From Paracoccaceae bacterium (GTDB lineage: Bacteria > Pseudomonadota > Alphaproteobacteria > Rhodobacterales > Rhodobacteraceae): 64,000 bases of DNA. Shown one piece after another: positions 33,149-41,918 of the stretch. The stretch is from the NCBI GenBank assembly GCA_027486345.1, contig JAIXPH010000065.1:41721-105720 (forward strand), given 5' to 3'. The position numbers and the translations under genes are program-made. The notes beneath the pieces were generated by a model. The model was not told the origin of the DNA and did no database searches. It saw only the letters and a program-made list of their open reading frames with translations. Each line of letters opens with the position of its first letter. Positions within the stretch are counted from its first letter, which is position 1.

Positions 33149-33501
33149 TGATGAAGACCGGATCTCTTTTGACCGTCGGACTGCCCATGGCGGCGGCGCT
33201 GCTTTTGTCGGGCTGCATTGGTCTGACGCCCTATACCGGCAATCCCAATACCGTGATCGCACGGGGCAATGACAACGGCCTCGACAAGGGGCCGCTGGTC
33301 GAGGGCGAGGCCGCCATCGCCTATGACCCCGATGGCTGCCAGAACTGGATCATCGATGACGGGATCGAGGGCTATTCCTCGCCGCGCTTCGATCCGCGCT
33401 CGGGTCTGCCGGTGTGCAACAATCGCTATCCGCCGGGGACCGTGATCGGCAAATACCAGACCGAGTCGGCCGTGCTGCCGGACTTCGTGCCGACACGCTG
33501 A
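33148..33501 (+). CDS. Small lipoprotein paired with the OmpA-like protein
   Basis: A 117-residue lipoprotein. The signal peptide ends in the lipobox LLLSGC with Cys23 as the lipidated residue. The mature part contains DPDGC..WI.DDGIEGY..PR.DPRSGLPVC (Asp60 to Cys90), matching the motif in the OmpA-like protein just upstream. In both proteins the two cysteines are exactly 26 residues apart. No enzymatic motif is visible. Start codons at 33148 and 33151 are equally possible; the first overlaps the preceding stop. A perfect 18-bp terminator follows. A role in anchoring or complexing the OmpA-like protein in the envelope is inferred from the pairing. Confidence 0.82.
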   Translation: MMKTGSLLTVGLPMAAALLLSGCIGLTPYTGNPNTVIARGNDNGLDKGPLVEGEAAIAYDPDGCQNWIIDDGIEGYSSPRFDPRSGLPVCNNRYPPGTVIGKYQTESAVLPDFVPTR

Positions 33502-33532
33502 CGGATCAGCCGCCAAGCGGCTTTCGGGAACC

Positions 33533-33576
33533 AAGCCAAAGGGCCGCGTCTTTCTGACGCGGCCCTTTGGCTTTGC
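33533..33576 (+). terminator. Strong intrinsic terminator after the OmpA-like/lipoprotein pair
   Basis: A perfect 18-bp stem (AAGCCAAAGGGCCGCGTC at 33533-33550 with its complement at 33556-33573) has the 5-base loop TTTCT. The descending arm ends CTTTGGCTT, giving only a short T tract, but the stem is very stable. Confidence 0.8.
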
Positions 33577-33732
33577 GCAGGTCCCGCCATGCCCGACCCC
33601 GCCGTGTCGCTGCACAATCCGCAGGCATTGCCCGGCTGTCATGAGGTTGTCGCTTGCCTTGTGGTGGAACGGGGTTCACAGTCTACATATGGCATCTGCC
33701 ATGCTTGGCCCCATGCTTAGAAGGAGATTTCC

Positions 33733-34755
33733 TTGGGCATCAGCGCGCTGACCCCCCCGACCCGTCCAGAGGACACTGTGGAAACACTGCTCGAATTTCC
33801 CGACAACCGGTTGCTGATCGAGCTGTGCGGCGAATTCGACCGCAACCTCGCGCAGATCGAGCACCAGATGGGGGTTCACATCCTGCGGCGCGGCAACCGC
33901 TTGGCCGTGATCGGCGAGAAGGCCGCGCGGGATCAGGCGGCGGCGGTGCTGCGCGCACTCTATGCCCGGCTTGAGGCGGGGCGCGGGGTCGCGGCGGGGG
34001 ATGTCGATGCGGCGCTGCGGATGGGGCAACCGATGCCGGACCGCCCCATGGCCGAAGGCGAGCAGATCGAGATGTTCTCGGGTGCGGGGATGGAAATCCG
34101 CACGCGCAAGAAGCCGATCGAACCCCGGACCGAGGCGCAGAAAGCCTATGTCGCCAACCTGTTCCAGCATGAACTAGGCTTTGGCATCGGGCCTGCCGGT
34201 ACGGGCAAGACCTATCTGGCCGTCGCTGTCGGCGTGACCATGCTGATCTCGGGCGCCGTAGAACGGATCATCCTGTCCCGCCCTGCGGTTGAGGCGGGCG
34301 AGCGTCTTGGCTTCCTGCCCGGCGACATGAAGGAGAAGGTCGATCCTTACATGCAGCCGCTTTACGACGCGCTGAATGATTTCCTGCCGCAAAAGCAGGT
34401 GCAAAAGCTGATGGAGGACAAGCGCATCGAAATCGCGCCTCTGGCCTTCATGCGCGGTCGGACGCTGTCGAATGCCTTTGTGGTGCTGGATGAGGCGCAG
34501 AACGCCACGACCATGCAGATGAAGATGTTCCTGACCCGTCTGGGCCAGGGCAGCCGCATGGTGGTGACGGGCGACCGCACGCAGGTGGACCTGCCGCGCG
34601 GCGTGCCATCGGGGCTGCAAGATGCCGAACGCATCCTGAAAGGGGTGAAAGGCGTCAGCTTCAACTACTTCAACGCCAAGGACGTGGTGCGCCATCCGCT
34701 GGTGGCCCGCATCATCACCGCCTATGAGGCAAGCGAGGCTGAAACCGGCGCGTGA
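33733..34755 (+). CDS. phoH: PhoH-like ATPase (YbeZ family)
   Basis: A 340-residue PhoH-family NTPase. The core has Walker A GPAGTGKTYLAVAV, the RPAVEAGERLGFLPGD signature and the Walker B region VVLDEAQNATTMQMKMFLTR, followed by TGDRTQVDLP. The N-terminal 100 residues resemble a KH-like RNA-binding module, as in YbeZ. In the widespread miaB-phoH-ybeY-corC-lnt order it works with YbeY in rRNA maturation. The TTG start at 33733 is strongly supported by AAGGAG 6 bp before it, and no usable in-frame ATG exists near the family N-terminus. Confidence 0.93.
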   Translation: MGISALTPPTRPEDTVETLLEFPDNRLLIELCGEFDRNLAQIEHQMGVHILRRGNRLAVIGEKAARDQAAAVLRALYARLEAGRGVAAGDVDAALRMGQPMPDRPMAEGEQIEMFSGAGMEIRTRKKPIEPRTEAQKAYVANLFQHELGFGIGPAGTGKTYLAVAVGVTMLISGAVERIILSRPAVEAGERLGFLPGDMKEKVDPYMQPLYDALNDFLPQKQVQKLMEDKRIEIAPLAFMRGRTLSNAFVVLDEAQNATTMQMKMFLTRLGQGSRMVVTGDRTQVDLPRGVPSGLQDAERILKGVKGVSFNYFNAKDVVRHPLVARIITAYEASEAETGA

Positions 34756-34840
34756 GCTTCGGTGGGTGATCTGAATGCGGTCGCGGGCAAGGCCCGCGAC
34801 CAAGCCTTTTGCCTCGCCGCCGCGCGGGCGCGTCGGCTCA

Positions 34841-34893
34841 GGCGCGGGGGCCAGCCCCCGCACCCCCGGGATATTTGCTGCAACGGGGAAGAG
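34841..34893 (+). repeat. GGATAT-type intergenic repeat, copy 3
   Basis: The hairpin GCGGGGG(4)CCCCCGC at 34844-34861 is followed by ACCCCCGGGATATTTGCTGC and AACGGGGAAGAGC. It resembles the copies at 1491 and 16891 and lies in the phoH-ybeY interval on the coding strand of both. Confidence 0.6.
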
Positions 34894-34932
34894 CATTTGT
34901 GTTTTCCGTGATTTCGGCCTATGGCGCGCTGC

Positions 34933-35442
34933 ATGAGCGAACCACTTGTCGATATCGTCATCGAGGATGACCGTTGGGCGGCCTTCGGGCTGGAGCCCCT
35001 GTCTGACCGTGCTGTGCGTGCCGCGCTGGCAGAGATTGGTCTAGGGGCGGAGGGGGTCCAGATTGTGGTGATGGGCTGTGACGATGCCCGGATCGCCACG
35101 CTGAACGCTGATTTTCGCGGCAAACCGACCCCGACGAATGTGCTGAGCTGGCCTGCCGAAGATCTTTCGCCGGACGCGCCGGGAGAGATGCCGCTGATGC
35201 CCGAGGCAGGGGAGGCGGATGATCCCGAAGCCTTGGGCGATATCGCGCTGGCCTGGGAAACCTGTGCCCGCGAGGCGGTTGAGCAGGGCAAGCCCATGGC
35301 GGATCATGTGACCCATCTGGTGGTTCATGGTCTGTTGCATTGTCTGGGCTATGACCATGTCGACGACGCCGACGCGGCGGTGATGGAAGGGTGCGAGGTC
35401 AGGATACTTGCCAGCCTCGGCCTTTCGGACCCATATTCGTAA
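34933..35442 (+). CDS. ybeY: Endoribonuclease YbeY
   Basis: A zinc-dependent single-strand RNase that takes part in 16S rRNA 3' maturation and ribosome quality control. The zinc triad is in HLVVHGLLHCLGYDH near the C-terminus, preceded by the NADFRGKPTPTNVLSWPAE core. The length of about 169 residues is normal for alphaproteobacteria. ATG 34933 begins MSEPLVDIVIEDDRW, as in homologues; ATG 34921 would add four residues, and neither has a clear ribosome binding site. It follows phoH after about 180 bp holding the GGATAT repeat, and precedes corC by 36 bp. Confidence 0.94.
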   Translation: MSEPLVDIVIEDDRWAAFGLEPLSDRAVRAALAEIGLGAEGVQIVVMGCDDARIATLNADFRGKPTPTNVLSWPAEDLSPDAPGEMPLMPEAGEADDPEALGDIALAWETCAREAVEQGKPMADHVTHLVVHGLLHCLGYDHVDDADAAVMEGCEVRILASLGLSDPYS

Positions 35443-35478
35443 GGCCCCGCCGCGACGGGGTGTTTTGGACAAGGGCAG

Positions 35479-36408
35479 ATGGGCAGTAGTGACGGCACGG
35501 GATCGGCGCAGGGCGCGGCCGATGGACAGGACGGCGAGCCGCAGCAACGGGGATTGCTTGGGCGTTTGTTGAGCGCCTTTTCCCCGCCAGAGCCGCGCGA
35601 GGCGGAAACGCGGCAAAGCGGCGGGACTGGCCCGGGGCCAGCGGCGAATCTGCCGGGGCTGAGCAACCTTCGCAAGCTGCGGGTCGATGACGTGGCGGTG
35701 CCGAAGGTGGATATCGTCGCGGTGCCCCTCGATATCGGCAAGGACGATCTGGTGGCGGTGTTCCGCGAGCACGGCTTTTCGCGAGTGCCGGTCTACAAGG
35801 GAACGCTGGACCATCCGCAGGGGCTGGTGCTGCTCAAGGACCTTGCCTTGACCCATGGCTTCGGGGCGACGGGGCGGTTCTCGCTGAAGCGTCTGCTGCG
35901 CCCGGTGCTTTACGCCCCGCCGTCGATGCCCGTGGGCGTCCTGTTGCAGAAGATGCAGCGCCAGCGGGTGCACATGGCGCTGGTGATCGATGAATATGGC
36001 GGGGTTGATGGCCTCGTCACCATCGAAGACCTGATCGAGACCGTGATCGGCGAGATCGAGGATGAGCATGACGAGGCCGAAGGCCCGTTGTGGCAGGAGG
36101 AAAAGCCCGGTGTGTTCCTCGCGCAGGCCAATGCCTCGCTGGAAGAGGTGGAGCGCGCCATTGGCATCCGGCTGCGGACCGACGAGGATGACGAAGAAAT
36201 CGACACGCTGGGGGGCATCGTCTTCCTGCGGACGGGCCGGGTGCCCGCGCGTGGCGAAATCGTGCCGCATGAAAGCGGGGTGGAGTTCGAGGTCGTCGAT
36301 GCCGATCCGCGCCGGATCAAGCGGTTGCGGCTGCGCCTGCCGTCGGCTGCGGCAGAGCCTTCGGGTCTGGAGCACAGCGCCGAGGGTGCCGGGGACGGGG
36401 GCGATTGA
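35479..36408 (+). CDS. corC: CorC/HlyC-family CBS-domain protein
   Basis: A 309-residue soluble protein. A low-complexity polar N-terminus of about 60 residues is followed by two CBS domains ([15 protein letters not shown] near 73, then [34 protein letters not shown]) and the C-terminal CorC_HlyC transporter-associated domain. It lacks the DUF21 membrane domain, so it is the short CorC type linked to magnesium/cobalt efflux or ribosome-associated envelope functions. It stands in the conserved phoH-ybeY-corC-lnt block. Its stop overlaps the lnt start by 4 bp. Confidence 0.91.
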   Translation: MGSSDGTGSAQGAADGQDGEPQQRGLLGRLLSAFSPPEPREAETRQSGGTGPGPAANLPGLSNLRKLRVDDVAVPKVDIVAVPLDIGKDDLVAVFREHGFSRVPVYKGTLDHPQGLVLLKDLALTHGFGATGRFSLKRLLRPVLYAPPSMPVGVLLQKMQRQRVHMALVIDEYGGVDGLVTIEDLIETVIGEIEDEHDEAEGPLWQEEKPGVFLAQANASLEEVERAIGIRLRTDEDDEEIDTLGGIVFLRTGRVPARGEIVPHESGVEFEVVDADPRRIKRLRLRLPSAAAEPSGLEHSAEGAGDGGD

Positions 36409-37940
36409 TCGGACGGCGGGCGTCTTGGGCGGCGGCGCTGCGCTCTGACGTGGCGCGCCGGATGCTGGCGGCCGCGCTGACTGGGGCGGTGGCCGCTGCG
36501 GGACTTGCGCCCTTGGGCTGGTGGTGGGTGGCGCTGCCCGCCTTTGCATGGCTGGTCTGGCAGATCGCGCGCGTGCCGGGCGTGGCCGGGCGGATGGCTT
36601 GGGCCGGGGGATTTGGCTATTTTCTGGCCTGTCTGAACTGGATCGTGGAGCCCTTTCTAATCGATGCAGCGCGGGATGCGTGGATGGCCCCCTTTGCCCT
36701 GCTGGGGCTGCCTGCGGGTTTGGCACTGTTCTGGGCGGCGGCGGGTTGGGTGGTCGGGCGGTGGCGGCTGGGGGGCTTTGGTCTTGCGCTGGTGCTGACG
36801 GGTGCCGAACTGGCGCGCGGCTATGTGCTGACGGGCTTTCCCTGGGCCACGCCGGGGCAGGTCTGGATTGACCATGCGCCCGCGCAGGCGGCGGCCTTGG
36901 TCGGGCAATATGGGCTGACGCTTGCAACGCTGCTGATGGCGGCGGGGCTGGCCGCGCTGCGGCCCGTGCCGGTGGCGATGGCGGTCGCGCTGCTGGCGGC
37001 GGGCTTCGGCTATGGTCAGTGGCGGATGTCGCTGCCGGAGCCGCCCGCCTTTGCCGCGCCCAAAGGTGTGACGGTGCGGCTGGTGCAACCCGCCGCCGCG
37101 CAGGGGCTGAAATGGGACGCGGGCGAGGCGCAGACCTTTTTCCAGCGCCAATTGGATTTCACCGCCGCCGGGCCGGTGGTCGACCTGACGATCTGGCCCG
37201 AAACCGCCATCCCCTACACGCTGGAGGATTACCCCGACCTCGCCCCGATGATCGCAGGGGCGGCGCGGGGCGGCGCTGTGGCGCTGGGCATCCAGCGGCT
37301 GGAGGAGGGGGAGGGCGGTGTCTGGCGCTTTTTCAACAGCCTCGTGGTCCTGGGGCCGGGGGGGGCGCGGCTGGCCAGCTATGACAAGCACCATCTGGTG
37401 CCGTTTGGCGAATACGTGCCCTTGGGCGACGGCTTGATGGACTTGACAGGGATCGGGGCCTTTGCGGCGCAGGCGGGCAATTCCTATAAGGCGGGCGATG
37501 CGCCTGCGGTGATCGCGCCCTTGCCGGGCTTGGGGCGCATCTTGCCGCTGATCTGCTATGAGGCGGTGTTTCCCCAAGACCTGCGCGCCCCGGGGGAACG
37601 GGCGGATTGGCTGCTGCAAGTGACGAATGACGCCTGGTTCGGCACGCTCACCGGACCGTTCCAGCATGTGGCCCAAGCCCGGCTTCGCGCGGTGGAGCAG
37701 GGATTGCCCTTGGTGCGTGTGGCCAACACCGGGGTCAGCGCGGTCTATGACGCGCGCGGTCGGGTGACGGCGGAACTGCCCTTTGGCGCGGCGGGATGGA
37801 TGGACGCCGCTTTGCCGGGGGCCTTGCCCCTGACGGTCTATGCCCGATTTGGCGAAGGTCCCGTGCTCGGCCTGCTGCTGGTGATGCTTGCCGGTCTCGC
37901 TGCGGCGCGCTTTGTGTGGCCGCGCCGTTTCGGCGCTTGA
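36405..37940 (+). CDS. lnt: Apolipoprotein N-acyltransferase
   Basis: Lnt transfers the third acyl chain to lipoproteins in the inner membrane. The 511-residue product has six N-terminal hydrophobic helices (to about residue 200), a nitrilase-like periplasmic domain and a final helix. Catalytic residues are visible as Glu in IWPETAIPY, Lys in the [12 protein letters not shown] segment and Cys in [11 protein letters not shown]. The TTG start at 36405 overlaps the corC stop by 4 bp. Lipoproteins encoded nearby (33148, 39364) would be clients. The -35 box proposed for metK overlaps its stop codon. Confidence 0.94.
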   Translation: MIGRRASWAAALRSDVARRMLAAALTGAVAAAGLAPLGWWWVALPAFAWLVWQIARVPGVAGRMAWAGGFGYFLACLNWIVEPFLIDAARDAWMAPFALLGLPAGLALFWAAAGWVVGRWRLGGFGLALVLTGAELARGYVLTGFPWATPGQVWIDHAPAQAAALVGQYGLTLATLLMAAGLAALRPVPVAMAVALLAAGFGYGQWRMSLPEPPAFAAPKGVTVRLVQPAAAQGLKWDAGEAQTFFQRQLDFTAAGPVVDLTIWPETAIPYTLEDYPDLAPMIAGAARGGAVALGIQRLEEGEGGVWRFFNSLVVLGPGGARLASYDKHHLVPFGEYVPLGDGLMDLTGIGAFAAQAGNSYKAGDAPAVIAPLPGLGRILPLICYEAVFPQDLRAPGERADWLLQVTNDAWFGTLTGPFQHVAQARLRAVEQGLPLVRVANTGVSAVYDARGRVTAELPFGAAGWMDAALPGALPLTVYARFGEGPVLGLLLVMLAGLAAARFVWPRRFGA

Positions 37941-37965
37941 CGCGGGGACGGGCGCTCTCTACCCG
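37937..37965 (+). promoter_or_regulatory. Possible metK promoter
   Basis: TTGACG, 17 bases, then TACCCG. The -35 is good but the -10 is poor. The implied start of transcription falls just before the riboswitch, which is what makes it plausible. Confidence 0.35.
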
Positions 37966-37979
37966 TTTGGGCTGTTCCT

Positions 37980-38022
37980 GTCACAACGGCTTCCTGGCGT
38001 GGCGGGGTAAACCAATGGAGCA
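37980..38022 (+). promoter_or_regulatory. SAM/SAH riboswitch upstream of metK
   Basis: The segment begins GTCACAACGGCTTCCTGGCG, continues TGGCGGGGTAAACC and ends AATGGAGCA. This matches the small Rhodobacterales SAM/SAH riboswitch known from metK leaders. Stem 1 pairs GTCAC (37980-37984) with GTGGC (37999-38003), and the GGAG of the 3' end acts both as pseudoknot strand and as ribosome binding site. S-adenosylmethionine binding should hide GGAG and reduce translation of metK, giving product feedback. The ATG at 38015 is part of the aptamer, not the start codon. Recognition is from memory of the published aptamer sequence; the exact pseudoknot pairing was not computed. Confidence 0.88.
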
Positions 38023-38029
38023 CTTCCCC

Positions 38030-39199
38030 ATGTCACGTAAGAATTATGTGTTTACTTCCGAATCCGTGTCGGAGGGGCACCCTGACAAGGTCTGCGACCG
38101 TATCTCGGACGCAGTTCTGGATGCCTTTATCGCGGTGGAGCCGAATGCGCGCGTCGCCTGCGAGACCTTCGCCACGACAAAGCGCGTCGTCGTCGGCGGT
38201 GAGGTCGGACTGTCGGACAAGGCCAAGCTGAAAGAGATGATGGGCCGGGTCGAGGATATCGTCCGCGACTGCGTCAAGGACATCGGATACGAGCAGAAGA
38301 AATTCCATTGGAAGGACATCAAGGTCCATAACTACCTGCACGAACAATCGGCCCATATCGCGCAAGGCGTGGACCGGGACGGTGCGGGCGACCAAGGCAT
38401 CATGTTCGGCTACGCCTGCCGCGAAACGCCCGAGTTGATGCCCGCGCCGATTCAATACGCCCATGCCATCCTGCGCCGTCTGGCCGAGGTGCGCAAATCC
38501 GGTCAGGAAACCACCCTGCGCCCCGATGCCAAGTCGCAGTTGTCCCTGCGCTATGAGGATGGCGTGCCGGTCGAGGTCACCTCGATCGTGCTCTCGACTC
38601 AGCATGAGCACAAGAAACAGAAAAGCGCTGATATCCGCGCCATCGTGGAACCCTACATCCGCGAAGTCCTGCCGTCGGGCTGGATCACCGACAAGACCGA
38701 ATGGTGGGTCAACCCGACCGGCACCTTCGTCATCGGCGGGCCGGATGGGGACGCGGGTCTGACCGGCCGCAAGATCATCGTGGACACCTATGGTGGCGCG
38801 GCCCCGCATGGCGGTGGCGCGTTCTCGGGCAAGGATCCGACGAAGGTGGACCGCTCGGCCGCTTATGCCGCGCGCTATCTGGCCAAGAACGTGGTGGCCG
38901 CCGGTCTGGCGGATCGCTGCACGCTGCAAGTGTCCTATGCCATCGGCGTGGCCAAGCCCTTGTCGATCTATGTCGACACCCATGGCACCGGCAAGGTCGA
39001 GGCGGCGGCGATTGAAGCGGCCGTGATGGAGTGCATGGACCTGACCCCGCGCGGCATCCGCACCCATCTCGACCTGAACAAGCCGATCTACGCCCGCACC
39101 AGCGCCTATGGCCACTTCGGCCGCGCGCCGGAAAAGGACGGCGGCTTCTCGTGGGAGCGGACCGATCTGGCCGACAAGCTGAAGGCGGCGATCAAGTAA
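38030..39199 (+). CDS. metK: S-adenosylmethionine synthetase
   Basis: MetK makes S-adenosylmethionine from methionine and ATP. The 389-residue product has the N-terminal [20 protein letters not shown] motif, [10 protein letters not shown] with the [12 protein letters not shown] signature, and [20 protein letters not shown] as the phosphate loop. ATG 38030 is chosen because it lies 9 bp after the GGAG that ends the SAM/SAH riboswitch; an in-frame ATG at 38015 lies inside the aptamer. The protein is somewhat divergent from E. coli MetK but typical of Rhodobacterales. It is regulated by its own product through the leader. Confidence 0.97.
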   Translation: MSRKNYVFTSESVSEGHPDKVCDRISDAVLDAFIAVEPNARVACETFATTKRVVVGGEVGLSDKAKLKEMMGRVEDIVRDCVKDIGYEQKKFHWKDIKVHNYLHEQSAHIAQGVDRDGAGDQGIMFGYACRETPELMPAPIQYAHAILRRLAEVRKSGQETTLRPDAKSQLSLRYEDGVPVEVTSIVLSTQHEHKKQKSADIRAIVEPYIREVLPSGWITDKTEWWVNPTGTFVIGGPDGDAGLTGRKIIVDTYGGAAPHGGGAFSGKDPTKVDRSAAYAARYLAKNVVAAGLADRCTLQVSYAIGVAKPLSIYVDTHGTGKVEAAAIEAAVMECMDLTPRGIRTHLDLNKPIYARTSAYGHFGRAPEKDGGFSWERTDLADKLKAAIK

Positions 39200-39221
39200 G
39201 CCGACCTTCGGGTCTGACGAA

Positions 39222-39255
39222 AAAGGGGGGCGTGCGGGTGACCGTGCGCCCCTTT
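39222..39255 (+). terminator. Possible terminator after metK
   Basis: An imperfect hairpin pairs AAAGGGG with CCCCTTT, plus a further CG pair past a two-base bulge, around a roughly 14-base loop, 22 bp after the metK stop. The trailing T tract is only three bases. Confidence 0.4.
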
Positions 39256-39363
39256 GCACGGGTGCTGCGGCGGATCAGGGCAGCGCTGGAGCGCAAGAAA
39301 CCCGCCGGATTTGCGAAAACTGTGGTAGCCTTGTCTCGCTGTGGTTGTTTTTGGTTTTTGGTG

Positions 39364-40185
39364 ATGCCCAGAAGATTGTCGGTTTTGTCTCTTGTCCTCC
39401 CGCTCATCCTGTCGGCCTGCGTCAGCACTGCGCCCGCGCCTTTGCCCCAACCCAAGCCCAAGCCCGCAGCGCCGGTGAATCAGGCCAAGGGCAAGCTGGA
39501 TGCCTGTCTGTCGCCGCAGGACGGGCGCTGTCAGTTCCGGGAGTTGCCATTGGCTGTGACGCCGGAGTCCGTCAGCTTTCCGGGTCAGGAATATCGCTAT
39601 CAGCGGACGGCACGGGATTTGACCTTTGTCGACTCCAACGGTCAGGACTGGGTCGCGCCCGTCGGCACATGGACCGATGGCGCGACGATCCCCGGCCTTG
39701 CGACGCCCTTTGTCGGGGGACCGCGCAATCCGCGCTATGTGGCCGCAGCGGCGGTGCATGATGCCTATTGCGGGGCGGTGAATGCGGATGGGCCGGTGTA
39801 CCACACCCGCCCATGGTCAGAGGTGCACCGCATGTTCTACGAGGGCCTGCTGGTCGGCGGCACCCCGGTGGCGTGGGCGCAGCTCATGTATGCCGCCGTC
39901 TGGCTGGGTGGGCCACGGTGGGAGGTGAAGCGGGGCCGACAGGCCAGTGTGCAGCGGATCGTGCCGGTCGAAGACCCCGTCCTTGCCCCGACCGTCCCCG
40001 CCATCCTCGCCGCGCCACCCCCTGCGGCCACGGCGGAACCGCCCTTGCTGGAGGGCGCGGCGCTTGAGGCGGCATTGACCGAAGTAAAGGCCGAGATCGC
40101 CGCCGAGAAACCCCAGATCGGTGAGTTGGACGCCATCCTGCTGGACCTGCCCGCCGTGCAAGAGGCTGAGGCCGCCGCGCCGTGA
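39364..40185 (+). CDS. DUF1353-type lipoprotein
   Basis: A 273-residue lipoprotein with signal peptide and lipobox LILSAC (Cys19). A short Pro/Lys linker follows, then a DUF1353-like domain at about residues 50-190 (FVDSNGQDWVAPVGTWTDGATIPG, then AAAVHDAYCG and WSEVHRMFYEGLLVGG). The C-terminal tail is low complexity and rich in Ala, Pro and Glu. DUF1353 domains are found in phage and bacterial cell-wall-associated proteins; a peptidase-like role has been suggested for relatives but is unproven. I chose the ATG at 39364 because it starts the signal peptide. It is convergent with the serine hydrolase gene, with no gap between the two stops. Confidence 0.78.
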   Translation: MPRRLSVLSLVLPLILSACVSTAPAPLPQPKPKPAAPVNQAKGKLDACLSPQDGRCQFRELPLAVTPESVSFPGQEYRYQRTARDLTFVDSNGQDWVAPVGTWTDGATIPGLATPFVGGPRNPRYVAAAAVHDAYCGAVNADGPVYHTRPWSEVHRMFYEGLLVGGTPVAWAQLMYAAVWLGGPRWEVKRGRQASVQRIVPVEDPVLAPTVPAILAAPPPAATAEPPLLEGAALEAALTEVKAEIAAEKPQIGELDAILLDLPAVQEAEAAAP

Positions 40186-41244
40186 TCAATCAGCCACGGC
40201 GGCTTCGATCTCGGCCTGAACCTCCCACAGGTCAGCGGCTTCGCCATTGGCCAGCAGGATGACGGTGATGCCTGTGGTCAGGTTGCGCGCATAAAGCGTC
40301 GAAGTTCCCATCCAACTGCCGGTATGGGTGGCGTAGTCCTTTTCGCCCTTGGTCACGGACCAGCCGTAGCCATAGCCTTCGTCGCTGTCATCCGCGATGG
40401 GTTGGCCGTTGTCATATGTGCCGTTGACATAAAGCGGCGCTGGATCGTCCAGCAGGCTGCCGTCCCAGAAGGCCGCCTCATAGGCCGCGAGGTCATTCAG
40501 GGTGGAAAACACGTTGCCGTCGCCTTCGACGATGTTGGGGTCCATGCTTTCGCTGAAATCGCCGCCCGTGCCGTCATAGCCGGTCACGCGGCGGTCCAGG
40601 TCGATGGGGGCGGGCAGGGCGGTATCCTCCATCCCGGCCACATCCCAGACGCGGGTTTGCAGGACATCGTGCAAGGACTCGGCCTCATCGGCTGCCGCAA
40701 CGACAGAGCCAAGCGTCAGATAGCCGCTGTTGGAATAGTCGAACCGGGTGCCGGGGTCATGGTCCAAGGGCTGTTCGGCCAGCCAAGCCACCACATCGTT
40801 GTTCGTCGTATCCGCGCCGTAATCGTCCCATGACAGGTAATCCGTCAGGCCCGACAGGTGGTGGATCAGATCGCCCACGGTGATCGGGCGCGGGCTGTCG
40901 ATCTCGGCGAAGGCGGGCAGCAGGTCAGCGACGGGGGTACCTTCCTCATACAACCCCTCTTCGATCTGCATCCGCGCCGCCAGCGCCGTCATCTGTTTCG
41001 ACACTGAGGCGAGGTCAAAGATGCTGTCGGGCGTGACCGGGGTTTCCTCGTCGACATCGGCAAAGCCATATCCGGCGATGTGGAGGACCTTTCCCTGTTT
41101 CAGGACCACGACGCCCAGACCGGGGGTGGTGTCCCCGACAAAGGCTTCGGCGATGGCATCGATGGCAGGAAGGATCGGTTCGGCCTGTGCAGGCAGGCCA
41201 AGGCACAGCGCGACGGGCGCAAGAGCAAGGGAAAGGCGGCGCAA
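40186..41244 (-). CDS. Beta-lactamase-fold serine hydrolase, exported
   Basis: A 352-residue periplasmic protein with a signal peptide ending near Ala21 (MRRLSLALAPVALCLGLPAQA). The class C beta-lactamase/D-Ala-D-Ala-carboxypeptidase-like fold is shown by the SxxK motif at Ser80-Lys83 (FDLASVSKQMTA), YSN at Tyr170 and the HTGS segment near residue 310 corresponding to KTG. It is likely a peptidase or esterase of the penicillin-binding-protein-like family. Without Lys at the KTG position, true beta-lactamase action is doubtful. It is unusually acidic. It is convergent with the DUF1353 gene and divergent from the VOC gene. Confidence 0.88.
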   Translation of the reverse strand: MRRLSLALAPVALCLGLPAQAEPILPAIDAIAEAFVGDTTPGLGVVVLKQGKVLHIAGYGFADVDEETPVTPDSIFDLASVSKQMTALAARMQIEEGLYEEGTPVADLLPAFAEIDSPRPITVGDLIHHLSGLTDYLSWDDYGADTTNNDVVAWLAEQPLDHDPGTRFDYSNSGYLTLGSVVAAADEAESLHDVLQTRVWDVAGMEDTALPAPIDLDRRVTGYDGTGGDFSESMDPNIVEGDGNVFSTLNDLAAYEAAFWDGSLLDDPAPLYVNGTYDNGQPIADDSDEGYGYGWSVTKGEKDYATHTGSWMGTSTLYARNLTTGITVILLANGEAADLWEVQAEIEAAVAD

Positions 41245-41413
41245 GATGTATCCTCGTGAATCACATATGCCTCAGGATGGCAGAGCCGCGGGGGCAAGGC
41301 AAAGAGCCAGCAAAGGCGATGGCCGTCGCCGGATCATTGTGCAAGGTTCGACCTCTGGTCGGACAGGGAGCAGGTGAGGTGACTTTGGCATTGCAACTGC
41401 GGGGAATGGCCTG

Positions 41414-41854
41414 ATGGGGATCGGCGCACCGCCCGCCCCTTGGGCCATGGGGATGTCCGAGATGATGGTGACGGATTATCCCGTCTCGCTTCGGTTCTGG
41501 ACCGGCGTCTTGGGCTTTGCCGTCGCATTCGAGCGGCCCGCCCAGCGGCTCGCTTGTCTTGCGCATCCCGATGGGGCGCAGGTGATGATCTACCAGCGCG
41601 ATGGTGATTGGGAGACCGGGCCGATGGAGCAGCCCTTTGGGCGCGGGATGGTGGTGCAGGTCTATGTCCGCGATGCCCGGGCGGCTGAGGCGGCAGTCCA
41701 CGCCGCCGGAGTGCCCTTCTACGTCGAGCCGCGTGAGAAGTGGCGCGATTGGGGGGATCGGATGGGCGGGCAGCAGGAATTTTTGCTGCAAGACCCCGAT
41801 GGCTATCTGGTGATGGTGGCCGAACGGATCGGCGAACGCCCGCTGGACGGTTAG
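41414..41854 (+). CDS. VOC family (glyoxalase/bleomycin-resistance-fold) protein
   Basis: A 146-residue protein of the vicinal-oxygen-chelate fold. It shows SEMMVTDYPVSLRFWTGVLGFAVAFERP, the QVYVRDARAAEAAVHAAG second module and QEFLLQDPDGYLVMVAERIG at the C-terminus. Members bind metals or drugs, or act as glyoxalases and dioxygenases. Here the first metal-binding His is replaced, so a binding protein of the bleomycin-resistance type is as likely as an enzyme. The start may be ATG 41414 or one of the in-frame Met codons 11-17 residues later. The next gene begins 64 bp downstream. Confidence 0.8.
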   Translation: MGIGAPPAPWAMGMSEMMVTDYPVSLRFWTGVLGFAVAFERPAQRLACLAHPDGAQVMIYQRDGDWETGPMEQPFGRGMVVQVYVRDARAAEAAVHAAGVPFYVEPREKWRDWGDRMGGQQEFLLQDPDGYLVMVAERIGERPLDG

Positions 41855-41918
41855 GCGGCTTTCCCTTTCCCATCCGCTGCGTCATGGTCGGCGCGGCTGG
41901 AAAAAGGGGCTTCGCGCC

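Noticed and set aside
38015..39199. metK starting at ATG 38015
   Set aside because: That ATG is part of the riboswitch aptamer and its own ribosome binding site is poor; ATG 38030 has GGAG 9 bp upstream and a normal MetK N-terminus.
40186..41244. True class C beta-lactamase (resistance gene)
   Set aside because: SxxK and YxN are present, but the KTG motif is HTG-like and the protein is an acidic, chromosomal PBP-like hydrolase with no mobile context. The sequence does not support a resistance claim.
41414..41854. Bleomycin-resistance determinant
   Set aside because: VOC-fold similarity alone does not define drug binding, and the gene sits in ordinary chromosomal context.
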